A stretch of 64,000 nt of DNA from Protonemura montana (taxonomy: Eukaryota; Arthropoda; Insecta; Plecoptera; Nemouridae): positions 5,984,570 to 6,048,569 of the forward strand of contig OX387602.1 in the NCBI GenBank assembly GCA_947568835.1, given 5' to 3'. Below, piece by piece: positions 52,001 to 64,000 of this stretch. A program made the position numbers and the translations under genes. The notes beneath the pieces were generated by a model. It was not told where the DNA came from. It made no database searches and saw nothing but the letters and a program-made list of their open reading frames with translations. Each line of letters opens with the position of its first letter. The first letter of the stretch is position 1.

Positions 52001-54336
52001 ACCCACCCAATCACTGTATAATCACGACATTATTCGACTATTAAATTTCTATCAAATTTAAATAACACGATTTTGAAATAAACATAGACAAGAAGACTTG
52101 CATTATAAAAATTAACACTTTTGAATCTACTGAATAGTAATAAAAATAATAATTTTATGTACCTGGAAGACATGAGACTGAGGTCAAAGTAAAAGATCCT
52201 GAAGCTATCTTTTTGATGAAAGAAGTTATGGGCGCAAATCGTGTTGAACGCAAGAAGCAGCCCAGAGAGAGTAGCGATCAGAAAGCTCCCTGTGGAGGCT
52301 GCAAGGACCGCGCTGATCAGGACTCCGGAGACCAGCATGTCTGCAATTAGCTTGGACTCAAAGGTGGGTCCTGTGGGCGACCCCTTGAGAGCCACCCGCA
52401 CCCTGGCCTTCAAAGTGCGGTAGAAGCCATCGTCCTGGAAGGAGTACGGGGAGTTCCGGCGGGTGCGCGCTTTGCGGACGAAGAAGTGAGGAAGAAGACG
52501 TTCCGCAGTCTCGAAGAGATGGTGGGATTCGAACGCCTCGGTGACGTCCGTTCCCTGTCCGATCCGAGAGCGTTTTAGAGACGAGCTTTAGTATCATCTC
52601 TTAGCATGATTTATTTAGAATCTCGGAAAGCTGTCCGATCGAGCCTTTACTGCGGTGATGACAGCCACAGGACACGTTGAGATTTGGTTATTTTTATAGT
52701 CACGTGTTAAATAGGAATTTGATTTCAGGCAATTCCTGGTTAAAACTTTTTCAGAGTTTCAAATGTAAATATCAGTAAGTGATCATGAATGCCAGTCATA
52801 TAAACTTGCATTCTTGGAATCGAGAGTCCTATCCGTATCAAAGAATTGATACCGGGGTTGTTGTCGAATCTGGGGTCAAAACTAAAAATAAAGTAAAAGC
52901 TAACCTTTGAAACGTAAATAACCCACGACTTGCTAATTTAAAAATGCACCAAAGGTTATCAATTACCATCGGGTCAGACTCACATATTATTCTTATTTGT
53001 GGGAAATGACCTCAAAATATGAACGACGCAGTATTGTGAACTTGCGTTTCACGTGCGGTCAAAAGCGATTCTGTATATGTGACATTCACACAAATGCTAG
53101 GAATCATTAGGATTTACATGAAAGTAGAGGTGGTGTATGTTCGACCCTGCAGTCCCTCTCACCAACTCGGGGCACATAGATCTGTTTGAGTGTATCAACC
53201 CCGCTTTAGATTGTACACATCTTACAAGTTATGTCTTGGGAACTTCTGTAAGTTGAGGACACTCAAGATATTGCGGTAGTCAGGATAATTGCGTGTATGC
53301 TGAGTCCAATAATTTGTTCTCTAGCAAAATTTCATAAAATAAATGTATACAATTTCATTCTTGCATAGGTATATATCTCATAGAAAATTTTATTTTTTCA
53401 GTCCAGCCCGAACTCAGCCCTAAAGTTCAAGACCCCTTCCAGTCCGACTCCGAAACGTTGGAATTTTTTGAGGCCCGACGCAGCCCGAAATTGTTCAAAG
53501 AAATTAGTCTCCGCCCGAAAGAACTTGGCGTGTGAGACCGATAAGTCTGAGGAAGCCCGAAAACTGACAGAAATTAATGCTCATTAAAAACTCCACCAGT
53601 TGTCATTTATCAGATATAAATCATAGGCGAATTCAACAAGATTACTACATTAAAAATAGGGATAGGCTGGTTAAGATAATAGTAACGAGATTTAAGCTGC
53701 AAGAGTAGAAGGCAACGTATTTATAGAAGTTTAGAGCTGATTTGACATTAGGAAACTCAAAACGATACTACAATTAAAATGCCACTACCTTTTATGAGCC
53801 AGAAAAATCAAACTAAAGTCCGAAGACCCGAGAAAGTTTGAACACCTGAGAAAGCCCAAGTCGAAAATCTGAGAAGCCCAAAATCTGGCTGATCCGGCAT
53901 GACATTGAAATATCTCGACCCAAACCGGCCCAAGCCCGAATATTTATCAGTTGGCTGACTTAGGGACTTTAATTAGGGCCGGGCCAGGCTTTTGAGCTTT
54001 CGGCCTTTTTTTGCACATCTTCATATCTCTCTTTAACATTTGCAACCTTAAAAAAATCCCAGATAACCTGCAAAGTGAGCTCTGTTATAAAAAACTCTGT
54101 CATCTTAATACCTTCGTCATTGTCAGCCAGTCTGGACCTCCGGGATGGTTGTGAATCCATTGAGAGAGATCGTAAAGGTTGTCGTGAATCCGCCAGAGCC
54201 CTTCCGCCCCGTCGTCTTCCCGTTTTCCATCAAGCCAAAGCGCACCCGACTTGAGAGGCTTGTCCCTGTACGTGGGATACTTCCACAGACCTGGAAGTGT
54301 GGACGAGACGGTCTCTTCTCGTGGGCGAGGAACCAT
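49098..54336 (-). CDS. Cyt-b5-r: Cytochrome b5-related fatty acid desaturase-like protein, 442 residues
   Basis: Exons (- strand): 54336-54112, 52554-52163, 51504-51316, 50342-50121, 49398-49098; phases 0, 2, 2, 2 close, giving 442 residues and TAA. The N-terminal cytochrome b5 domain has the heme ligands in WIHNHPGGPDW (HPGG about 64-67) and AFESHH (86-87). The C-terminal membrane desaturase-like domain has three histidine boxes: HNFFH (184-188), HALSHH (212-217) and HHSLHH (375-380), plus an extra HHHPDIFHD (330-338), with hydrophobic segments at about 143-180, 250-268 and 285-325. It is probably an ER membrane electron-transfer or lipid-modifying enzyme; the substrate is unknown. The neighbouring Mhc gene and the domain order match Drosophila Cyt-b5-r (TU-36B), a muscle-expressed gene next to Mhc. 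Both are on the same strand here, with Cyt-b5-r upstream of Mhc. An acceptor (CATCTAG) 11 bases before the ATG implies an upstream non-coding exon. Confidence 0.93.
53398..53990. repeat. GCCCGA-rich interspersed repeat in Cyt-b5-r intron 1
   Basis: AGCCCGAA, GGCCCGAC, GCCCGAAA and GGGCCGGGCC motifs recur many times at both ends of a 590-base segment, with an AT-rich centre (about 53570-53800). No open frame or clear terminal inverted repeat is visible. It looks like a degraded repetitive element of unknown class in the 1.56-kb intron. Confidence 0.45.
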
Positions 54337-56446
54337 GTCTTACTCTAGATGTTATGGTATTCGCTTATAGCTATACACTTTCACACGTTGTTGCTATAAA
54401 TATCAGTTGTCAATTGAATCGTTTGCATTCAGGCCGATAAGGTGCTGTCGTCGTGGAGTTTGATTACAGACTGACTTTGCATGAAGACTGAACTCAATAT
54501 GCACTTCAATACAGCCCAGACTCAAGATAGATAACAAGTTCAAAGTAAAAACTAGATGCTTACAGTCAGCCAAGTGTAAATTGTTGCTTGCGATTTTGTG
54601 ATTTCCACCTTTTTTTAACTTAATTTTCCTTGTAGGCAGGCTATACACAATATAAGATTAGAAAAATGTCAACGGGTTATTTGGCACTGTCATTTTGTTT
54701 TGCGTTCAGTGTTGACGATTAGTCGATTGCATAGATTATTATTTATTAAATTCATAGTTTTTTTTATGTGCGTTAGGTACCTATAATATGATGAAAACTC
54801 CATTGTTGTCCTTGAAATTGACAATGTGAATTGATAAGATTAATCATGAAGCTCCTAATCATTTATACAGGTTGGTAAATATTCGCAATCGCATTTTGTT
54901 AGATAAATTACTAAATTTACATTTTATACGTTACAGGAACTACAAAATGCTTCACATGCGATTAATTGTGGATTCTCACAGAGCCTTGAATCTGGTATTC
55001 CAGTTACACACACTAAAACTAGCATTTCCCGATAATAAAACGATTCTGCCTTCGCGTGTGCTGCCGGTAGTCTAGCCTCCCGGCGTCTAGGTCGAAGCTC
55101 GAAGCGTCTTGTGCACGCGTTATGAAGGTTGCATACCAGGCACGGCGTCGAGACCTCGACGTCCCACGAAAACATTGTGCAACGCGTTCATCTACATGGA
55201 CAAGAAAAGCAACAGCACAACACGACAAATGAGTAATTTAGAGGGAATTTCTCTTAATTTTCTTGATCATGTTTGCTGCACCCCTAAGTAGGTCCAATAA
55301 TGCGCCTTTAATTATATACACAACGAAACGTACTCGTGACGTGTACAAGGTGTAACAAAATATTGATATAAATCAGATTTCATCGTGTTGCCGTTCTCTT
55401 GCCAGTAATCGCAATGATTGTCAGTGATTTCTGGCCCAGTATATATGACTTTGCATCGTCGTGATAAGGTGGAGCGGCTGCGGTGGTGTAGCGCCTGCTT
55501 CAGATTTTTCTGCAGCCAACTTCTAATCCACTTTCTCTGCTCAGCAACAAATCTACGATCCACACTAATACTGCGGTATTTCCTTTCACTGCAAGCTCTT
55601 GTTTTTCTGTGAAGCACCTGCTTTAACGAATGGTTTTGATAGAAAAAAATCTGTGATGATCATCAATTTGCTGACACAATTTGTTCAATCATCGAAAGTG
55701 ATTTGGATGGGGATAGAGGCTGTCAGCAGCTGACGCCCGATCAGCTGTGAACTGCGGTCCTTGCGTGACAACAACAGGATGGTTTTTACTTGCGAACACG
55801 TGCGTTTCTTTAAGTAGTAAACTGCCGAATTTGATGGCACGTTAAAAGTGTGTGCGTGCGGCCATTACCGATTCCAAACGCATGGCGGCGCCCTGGGTCA
55901 GTAGGATAGGATTAAGTTTGGAGTCACGTTTACGCTCGTCATTCCCTTCAATGAACAAGAAAAATTTGGCATGGAATCAATGGGTGCCGTGAGTACAAGA
56001 AAAAAACAATAAAAACAGTTTCAAACATTAACACCGATTCAGGGGATTTAATTTTATTTCGCGATTACTTTTTTGTTCCGTAACCAATTCGATCCATTCC
56101 AGATTGGTCAAATCAAGAAAAACAAGAGTGAAAACTCGATTGGTATGTCCGGTTTACCAGTGATGTAACACATCTTCAAATTTGAAGATGATATCTTATC
56201 TGAAAGAACAAGCCAAAAGAATGCTTCCTAATTCGTCGCCACTAAATTGGCGTTGCGTCACCTTGGGACTTCTTCACTGGAGTGGAGTCCAACCCGGCAG
56301 CAGCGAACAACTCGCGCCTGTGACACCTGTAATTGTATATGGAAAGCGAGCGTACCCCCTCGATTTCTCCGATCTTGCCCATGTCGGATCAAAGTGCCTC
56401 TCCTACCCGCGCGTTCGCTCGCCGAGCAGCGCCGGCCGCTGCTTAC

Positions 56447-56512
56447 CAGGTGGAGTTCGCTCTGACAGTTCTTCGGCAAACCCCAGACGGCAAACAATAG
56501 TGGTGCTTTATA
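56447..56512 (-). promoter_or_regulatory. Candidate Cyt-b5-r promoter and non-coding first exon
   Basis: On the - strand TATAAA (56512-56507) is followed by a GC-rich segment and a consensus donor CTG|GTAAGC at 56446. A start about 30 bases below the TATA would give an exon of roughly 35 bases that could splice to the acceptor just before the ATG at 54336. Consensus only. Confidence 0.3.
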
Positions 56513-56519
56513 AGATATA

Positions 56520-59500
56520 GACTGATTAGTGCGGAACTAACGTTATGTGGAAGTTAAATCAGTAATAGCTTTTGGTATTATTTACAAGAAAAAAGTGCTC
56601 ATAAGGATTTTTCTACAGTGAGTAAAATTTGTTTAAGATATTTTTCATGTCATTTTTGGCTTCCTGGTCATTATTTATATTATTTTTTTGCTTGAATACA
56701 CCTTTCTGTCTCTAGTGTAATGCTACTTGCACAAAGGCTCTTTAAAGAGCACTGATCTCCGTAACAATTTATAGTATACCAGTGTTCACATAATTTTGTT
56801 GCCGCAGGACTTTTCGTTTAGCAATAGCACAAGCCAAATTACCGACGTTTACAGAAATGAAATCGAAAATCGTCGGTATCAATCGTGTCTTTCGCAAATC
56901 AATCCATGACTTAGCGTTGTTTTCTATAGCCGTCGTTTTTGTTTCAATAATAAATTCAATTGTGATATATGGGACGAGCGTCAGGCTAGCACGTGGTATG
57001 ATTATAGAAATCATCTCTGAACTTTGATAATCAAGCTCGCCTGTGCCACTTTGCGGCATCTCGTTATATGCCAACAATACCTTGCCCATTGCTCTTCTAA
57101 ACGATCTTTCTGTGCGTGATTGAAGGTGAAAATAGTCACAAGTTCTCATAGAATCTCATTGATATACATACTACGTAGATATGTTGCATGCCTCATCATA
57201 ATCCATACTTTTACCACAGTATGTCTGCTACTGGCGCACATTTTACTCGCTAAAAAATTAAAAATTCAATCAGAAAATGTTTCGCCTTAATACAGAGAAG
57301 CGAATTGATTTAATATAAACTGAAAGATTCTAGATCGGTAGTCACGTTGGAAGCCAGAATCACAACAAAATGTGGTTTGCACGGTCAACTTTTCATTAAA
57401 ATATTTCATTCTTTATCCACGCCCATCTTTCTCTCTACTTGCTTGTGTGCTTGACATAAGAAAAACCACAGACTCGTGCATGTGTTATAAATAAGAAGAC
57501 TTTTTCAATGCAACTAAGCCACTCTTGGCCTTGGTTATTTAGGTCTATGCTACGATCTCGTTATGAATGCAATTATAACCACTGAATGAAATCTTTGATT
57601 TATTGAAATTTATTTAAATGGAACGTAAAAATGCGCATAGTCATCGATTTGCCTGCATTTTTTATGTACTTTAGATCACCGCACATTGCTTACGCTTTCC
57701 TTGCATGCCCTAAGCTGAGCTAGTGACATTTTCAAAATTGGCTTTAATCATGTAACCCTGAAACTAAATTGGCGAATGGCTGTACGTACTTGTAAACGAA
57801 TCAATAATCTAGCTACATGAGCCCATCTTGAGGGATGACTGAGACTCCCCGAAGGTGGTAATATTGCATTTCATTTATCAAAAAAATGTAGCTTATTCCT
57901 TGCTAACCTCCCCGAGTGTGTTATCAGGAGAAAGGATCCTGACACGTGACATTTCTTGAGGTGCTCTAGATAGCTAGAATTTGGCGTTCTCATCGTCCTT
58001 GCTCGAGCAAGAGCCGAACGATGCAGTTGAGCAAGATTGCAGTAACCAGCGGAATGCAGTTGCCGATCGATTGATTTTATGATGGCAGAACTCAGCACTC
58101 GTACATTTATAATAAGTAGGTCCGGCAATATGTCAGAGTGAAAGACGCATCATCATGCGCCACCAGTACTAGTCGACAATTAAAATTGCAAGGAATTACT
58201 TAATTATGAATTTTTCCTCATCAACCATGTTAATAGTAGTTTCCAATTCTAGTGAACTTTGCGTTCTTTCTTTCTACACACTTGAAAAGACGTTTAAAAG
58301 TCTGAGAAACTTGAACCCAGCAAGTATAAGGCAAGTGCATTGCATGTTTCGATGCAGGCATTCTAAAACGATAATGTTATGTTAAAACTTTCATTATTGC
58401 AGTAAAATGGGAATAGGAAAGTAATTAATTGAATATATTGATCAATCTGTGAAATAATCACGTCTGGCTGGTGTTTTCAACACGTTGCTCCTGTTAAAGC
58501 GATAGAAACATTGCTTCGGAGACGCTGGCTTGTCATGAGAGTGCAGTGAGATCCGCTATAGCAGTCAAATCGGTGCATTTCATTCTCCCCTGCGGCAAAA
58601 AAAAACTTGAAAAAGCCTGGGGCTAAGATTGTACGAAGGAAGGCGGCTGAGCGAAACTTTTGTGGGATATGAAACCATGCTCTGACCTGATGCTCAACTC
58701 TTTGCCTGAGAATTGGTGCAAAACCGCAATAAAAATGTATAAAGCCGCCCTGCACGCGGATAAAAATGGATAAATGAGTAATTTCAGCAATATGGAGGCT
58801 AGTGGGTGATTGTTATATTTTACTTGCATGAAACAATTTTGCGGATTTGGAGTATCGGACTTGTTTTAAGTTTGCCCATGGGCTATTTACCGCTCCTTGT
58901 TAAGTCATAGCAAAATAAAATCAATGAACAGTGAATACACTTACAGCATAGTGGGCTTAAACATGTTTGCCAGTAAAAAAATGAGCCAATCCTATTTTCA
59001 AAATCAATATAAGCGTGCTGAAGAGTATTGCAGTGCTGGAGAGTTTCACCGTATCAGAATTCACATTGGAGAACCAGAAATGTGGCGGTCTGGTGGTGTG
59101 CAAAGTGGTTCCCTTGCAAGTGCGACGTTTGCCCGCAAAAACCTAGAATGACAAACGCGATACGTTAAAAGCATTGTCAGCGACATCGTGATGATAATTT
59201 ACGTCAATTTGGACTACATCTGTTCTAGGACCTAGATTTTAAAGTAAATTTCTTAAAATTGTAGGCTGGATGTAAATTACTTTGTACCAGAACGACAATG
59301 GATGCATCTGTGAAATCGCACACCAATTGTTTGTATGCAACACAAGAAAGGTTGACCGACCAAGTGTATGCAGTCCATCGAAAATGTGTGCCTTGACACC
59401 CGTGCAGATTACAAGACATGTGATCGGAATACCCAAACTTGACGACCCAAATCTCAGGCTGTTACAGCATCAAGGTCTCCGTTGCCTAATTACTTCGAGC

Positions 59501-62500
59501 CTATCAGTATTCTTCTCCTGGGAAGGCCAAATTGGCCAGTCCGGTCTCTTACTATAATTGCCATGATCAAATTCTCAAATCTGAATATCCTGTATATTAA
59601 GTAATTGTTATGGAATCGTTTCGATTCTTTGCGGTAACATCTCTGGGGCATCTATTTCTTGGAATAAATTACAATAGAATTAGTCGTGCGAAAAGTTTTT
59701 TTTTATTATTGACCTAATGGTTAGTGTTGATAAAATCAATATGCCAGGGTCATTTTGAGTTGATTCTCTACCGATAATATGCGCATACATATGATACGTT
59801 AAACTTTATATGTGAATCATGTTTCTGCTACTTTTATTTGAAATATCTAACTTTCTAGTCAGGGCCGGAAAAGCCCTCCAGTTTCTGTTTATACCGCAAA
59901 TTTGCATTAAAAATATTTATATGACTCTCTGTTTCAAGTCTTATCATTTTCAAGATTGTTTTTATTAATTCCTTTTTTAAAGAATACCATGCGAAAAATT
60001 CACATGAATAAAACATAGGACTTTAAACAATTCACCTCTAACACTAGTGACAAAGCTCGAAAGTGGGAATGCTTTGTAGTGTAGGAAAGTAGGAAATTAA
60101 AGTAATTCCTACTTTGCATGTCGGCGAGCACTGGTGCATCAATTTAATAGAAAAATACATTTCAGCTGATACTAGATCGACGTTATGATTCCATTATTAA
60201 CCCCTGCCTTGAGCAATGTGCGACCGAACCGGGATACGAACCGGGAGCCTTCCGATTGCAGTTCCTGTGAGAAAACACCAGAGATACCAAAATAAATGCA
60301 ACTCCTGCGTTAACGTCTGGGTACTAGCAGACTTCCAGAAAAAAAAACAATATTTGTGTCTGGCTCGGCCGAATCGTTAGAAATAACCTTGAAATTGTCT
60401 TGTCGTCCGATTGGCGATTTCACACAACCTAACCTAACCTTCATTCACGCAGATTAAAACCTACCCTCCTTGATTCAACGCAATGCAGCTCAATGTCCTT
60501 CACGACATTGGTTGACATTGTAGGTCAAGAAACAACATACCTTGGTCAATTTAAATTCTTTGTGTGTCGGTACAAATTTAAAATGTGTCCCCAATTTTTT
60601 TAAATTCTAACATATGATTGATTGAGTTTTGAAGACGATAGCGTCAAGTTGATGCAGTTTGTATCGGTATTCAGTTTGGCATAATCAACTGACTGAAACA
60701 CGCCTCTATTCTAGTTAAACTGAATGGCATCATTTGCCGCGGTAGGTAGATGAAATAATGACTTGCACATCGTGATGCACAGGCTCGGTAGCAGCCACAA
60801 ATAGATCGCATTATTTGTAATTACTTTCGGTTCTCTTGTGCGTCGCAACAAGCTGCATGATCTTATTATTAGTTAAAAACTTGAGTGGATCACGATTCAC
60901 GAGTAAGTTTCTGTCCAGGGTCTTGCGGCCACCCATCGGCTAATGAATTACGCTAGAAGAAATATCAGAAGTTATAGCTACGTGACTCACATAGGAAGTT
61001 TATTTCAAACTTTGGCACATAATATTTCAGCTTGAAACATCTGCCATCGGCAAATACTCCGAGCATTTTTTTATGCACACATACACACACTTTATATATT
61101 CACTGGCTTTCGCTAAAATTACATTCATCAAACGATTTTCGATCCAAAATTCTATTCAGAAGATCGTCCTTCAAATGAGTGACTTATGTCCATTCATAAC
61201 TCAACTGCGACGAAAGAATCTTGAGCCGGCCATCAACGCCTGCGCACTAAAGTATCTTGGTCAAACAAACATAAGAAATTTACACATCAATTCTTTAACT
61301 TTGACATTAAGAAACCCCAGCAAGAATGCATTCACGTCTAGCATACGAATGGCGGCAGCAGCTCGCCCACCTTGGCATTTTCTCACCAGTCATCCCAGCG
61401 AATAATTAATTTGCAAAACAGGAGTGTGACTCAGGTGTCAAAATGACATCACTCAGTTCTTCCCGCTCTTCTGTGAACAAGGAAACGCAACCCTGAGATA
61501 ATTCCCAAGGAATCGCGCGCACTTGAATCAAAATATTTGGAAGATGCTGACCAGTGAAAGTAATTTTTCCCCCCAATAGCTACTTTCCCTTATGCCATCG
61601 ACGGCGACGCTCCTACATAGTATAGGTATTATTATATCAGTCAACGTATAGGCACATGTATGTGTTTATCCATATGAGCTCACCTTGCGTAACTAACTGG
61701 ATTCTTATTAGCTGAATTAAACTAGTGATGTTGCTATTTCTCGAGTGATTATTAAATAACACTTTCTCCTACTTCCCGTTTGTGTTTTGACATCTTCAAA
61801 CACTTACGCACGCACTGGACCACGCATTTTTGACGCACCTGTAAGAATTAGCTTTCTTGCTATGACCGACATAAAGAATTGTTGATCTTAGGTCAATATT
61901 ACAACAACATCGCGTGTCTACCTATCCAAAAGAAATTAATCAAACGTTATTTCATCCGTCAGGTCAAAATTGAGGTGCAAATACATGGATAGATTTTTTT
62001 GTCTATATTTGCAGGTTTCGCCATAATAATGTATTTGAAACAATGAGTGAAAGTGTTGCTCGAGGTGAGACGCCGCTCGCGGAGCAGCCCGATGTGTTAG
62101 AGTAGCAGATCGCCGGTGATCCGAGATGAACCTCCCATCCCCTCCCCCTTCCCGCACCCCGGGGGACGACGCCAAAGGGGGCGATGCGTGCGAATGGGTG
62201 GAGGCGTCGTGCACCGTTGGCGCATATCGCGACGGTGAGACACAAAGACTTACCGCGGAATTGCGCCAGGGGGGCGGAAGGAGATAGCATCGCACTGGCT
62301 GCGCTCGTAATGCATCTGTGATTTTATCTTCGAGTGCATTGCAGCTCTTACGCACTAGGTTTTACACGTTGCTGTTTTGTCTCGCCATGTTACATGGTTG
62401 TAGTCAAGTAGTATAACCTTTCAGAGACTGGCCCAAGTTGGTATGTATGTACACACTAGGATATTCACGCCGAGTTTCACAAATGTATTTTTGAGATATA

Positions 62501-64000
62501 ATCAAAATGTCTCTGCTTTGAAATGCATTTTCTACAGGCATGACCCCTTTGGCTAACTGACCAGTTGACGCTACTCACATGTCCGAGATAAACAAATTGT
62601 AATGCGTAGATTTTACTTTTCTCCTAATCACGTGTTACAATGCGTCACAATTTTATTTTCTCCGGTGATAAGAAGCCCAACTGAAAACGTGGACAGCGTG
62701 TTGATGTCAGGCAGCCTTGTTAACAAGAGGAAGATGCCAGTGGTTCCCAGAGACAATGCTGTTATGGTGACATTGTCGACTTGATTTCTAAGAGTGAAAA
62801 CTTCTTTTTGTAGCATCAACCATGATCCGCGTTCTCTACCAACTAATATCGTAAAAAGGTGGTAGGTATGTAGCAGAACAATCTCCTTCGATAGTCAAGA
62901 TTATGCAGTCAATGTACACCGCAACGTTAAGTATTATTATTATTTTTTTTTTTTTGGTTTCGGTAACACGTTTAAGATTCGGCCAATTTCTTACCTATTA
63001 CACGTTTTTTCTTAAAACAATACATTTATTATTCGATCATTTCGATGGTATTGCTATTGATCGGAACCCATTGGCCTTCCATTGAAATGAATAAAACACA
63101 TCCATATCCCGCAGATTCTGCCAGCGATTTTCAGCTTTCGCTTTTCCTTGTGTTATTAATCATCTAATCGAGTTGTTGCAACACTAAAATCTCTTAATAG
63201 CTGAGAATGAGAACAGTTTTATTCCCATGCAGGAACTTATCAGCGACTTTACGTTTTCATACGATGCCTGCCTGCGTAGCTAAATGCATTGCGAATCGAA
63301 TTAAAACACTCTGGGTACTCTGTAAATTATTCTGTCAGTGTACTAGTTTCCAAATTTGGAATATAATGACTGAGTTTATATTTGTTTGGCTGCTCTGGCG
63401 CTGAGCTGAGTTATATCTGTACTTACGTGGGAATAAGAATGTTAATTTACAGATTAAAGAAAGTGCGTGAGGATATGGAAGCTCGGAAGACAGCCGTTGA
63501 AAAGACATTAACGAAGACAAGGCAAAAGAAAAGCCTGCAAAGGTTTTGTGCGCACATGTAGTAAAAGTGTTTCGCCTAGATGCTTGTCAAATAAAATAAA
63601 ATTAGGAACACAATGATCGATATGTAGGGTTATCTAATATATTTTGAGACGGTTTAATTTCTTTACTTTCATAAGAAAAATGTAAATATTCATAAATCGA
63701 AGTCTTGTTTTCACCTATGATCTACGATGTGTGGATAAAGCCACAAAATCGCGGTATGAATTAGTATGCATGTCGACAGACATGGCATTCTCACAGGTCT
63801 TACAATATGTTCGGCGATCTGCCAATTCTTCAAGCCCTTGAACCATGTCGGTGGAGCTGCGGCGCAGCCAGCGAGGCGCAGCAATTGCAACCTTACGTTC
63901 TCCGCTGCATTTCAATTATATGGCGAGGAATTTTCATATCGTACACGAAATAGGAAAGTAAAATTATTTCCTAAACGTCTAATAATAAGCGTGGGTTTTC
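56520..64000. other. Right end of window: no recognised gene
   Basis: About 7.5 kb of mostly AT-rich sequence. Open frames are at most about 140 codons, without recognisable domains or consistent splice partners. A GC-rich patch at 62050-62300 has no clear coding signature. CCTAACCTAACC at about 60427-60439 is two and a half copies of the insect telomere-type unit, too short to mean anything. Confidence 0.5.
60210..60300 (-). mobile_element. tRNA-derived SINE-like relic
   Basis: On the - strand GGTTCGTATCCCGG (60242-60229) resembles a tRNA T-arm/B box, preceded by AATCGGAAGGCTCCC, the order usual in tRNA-derived SINE heads. The acceptor-stem halves do not pair and the A box is weak, so it is not a functional tRNA gene. 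Confidence 0.35.

Noticed and set aside
60210-60300. Functional tRNA gene
   Set aside because: Only the B-box region is recognisable; no cloverleaf with paired acceptor and anticodon stems can be drawn.
60427-60439. CCTAACCTAACC as interstitial telomere repeat
   Set aside because: Only about two and a half units, expected by chance.

Overview
The window is nuclear DNA from an arthropod, probably an insect or other pancrustacean. The reasons are intron-rich genes with mostly GT-AG boundaries, a muscle myosin heavy chain (Mhc) gene with the arthropod pattern of tandem mutually exclusive exons, a neighbouring Cyt-b5-r-type fused cytochrome b5/desaturase gene as next to Drosophila Mhc, and 5S rRNA-derived SINEs. 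I cannot name the species. The longer introns and the extra alternative exons argue against a drosophilid.

Layout, left to right. (1) 135-3616, + strand: the last five exons of a membrane alkaline phosphatase; its 5' part lies outside the window. (2) 3617-6131: intergenic, with a CTATG pentanucleotide repeat. (3) 6132-12062, + strand: a complete annexin of 320 residues in eight coding exons. One exon position has two interchangeable 73-nt versions, the second with a GC donor. A 5S-derived SINE sits in an intron and two more SINE pieces lie downstream. (4) 12063-13787: the convergent gap between annexin and Mhc, holding a hairpin that carries AATAAA on both strands. (5) 13788-42867 plus a putative promoter near 44870, - strand: a complete muscle myosin heavy chain of about 1971 residues. 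All exon phases close in my hand reconstruction. Alternative sets are 2 N-terminal exons, 4 nucleotide-pocket exons, 6 relay exons, 3 converter exons, 2 rod-hinge exons, a candidate 12-nt loop-2 microexon, and two candidate C-termini (27 residues, or 11 with an internal stop). An in-frame extension of the first rod exon with a strong start context looks like the start of a myosin rod protein. (6) 44880-48990: intergenic, no convincing gene. (7) 49098-54336, - strand: a 442-residue Cyt-b5-r-like protein with a cytochrome b5 heme domain and a three-histidine-box desaturase domain, with a possible promoter and first exon near 56450-56510. (8) 56520-64000: no convincing gene.

Mhc and Cyt-b5-r are also adjacent in Drosophila, where the latter is muscle-expressed, so this is probably an old muscle gene pair. 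The most interesting material is the Mhc splicing architecture: the five cassette sets alone allow 2x4x6x3x2 = 288 combinations, and two of the three converter exons end in GC rather than GT donors. All exon boundaries were read by eye from splice consensus, reading frame and family conservation; no transcript evidence was available.
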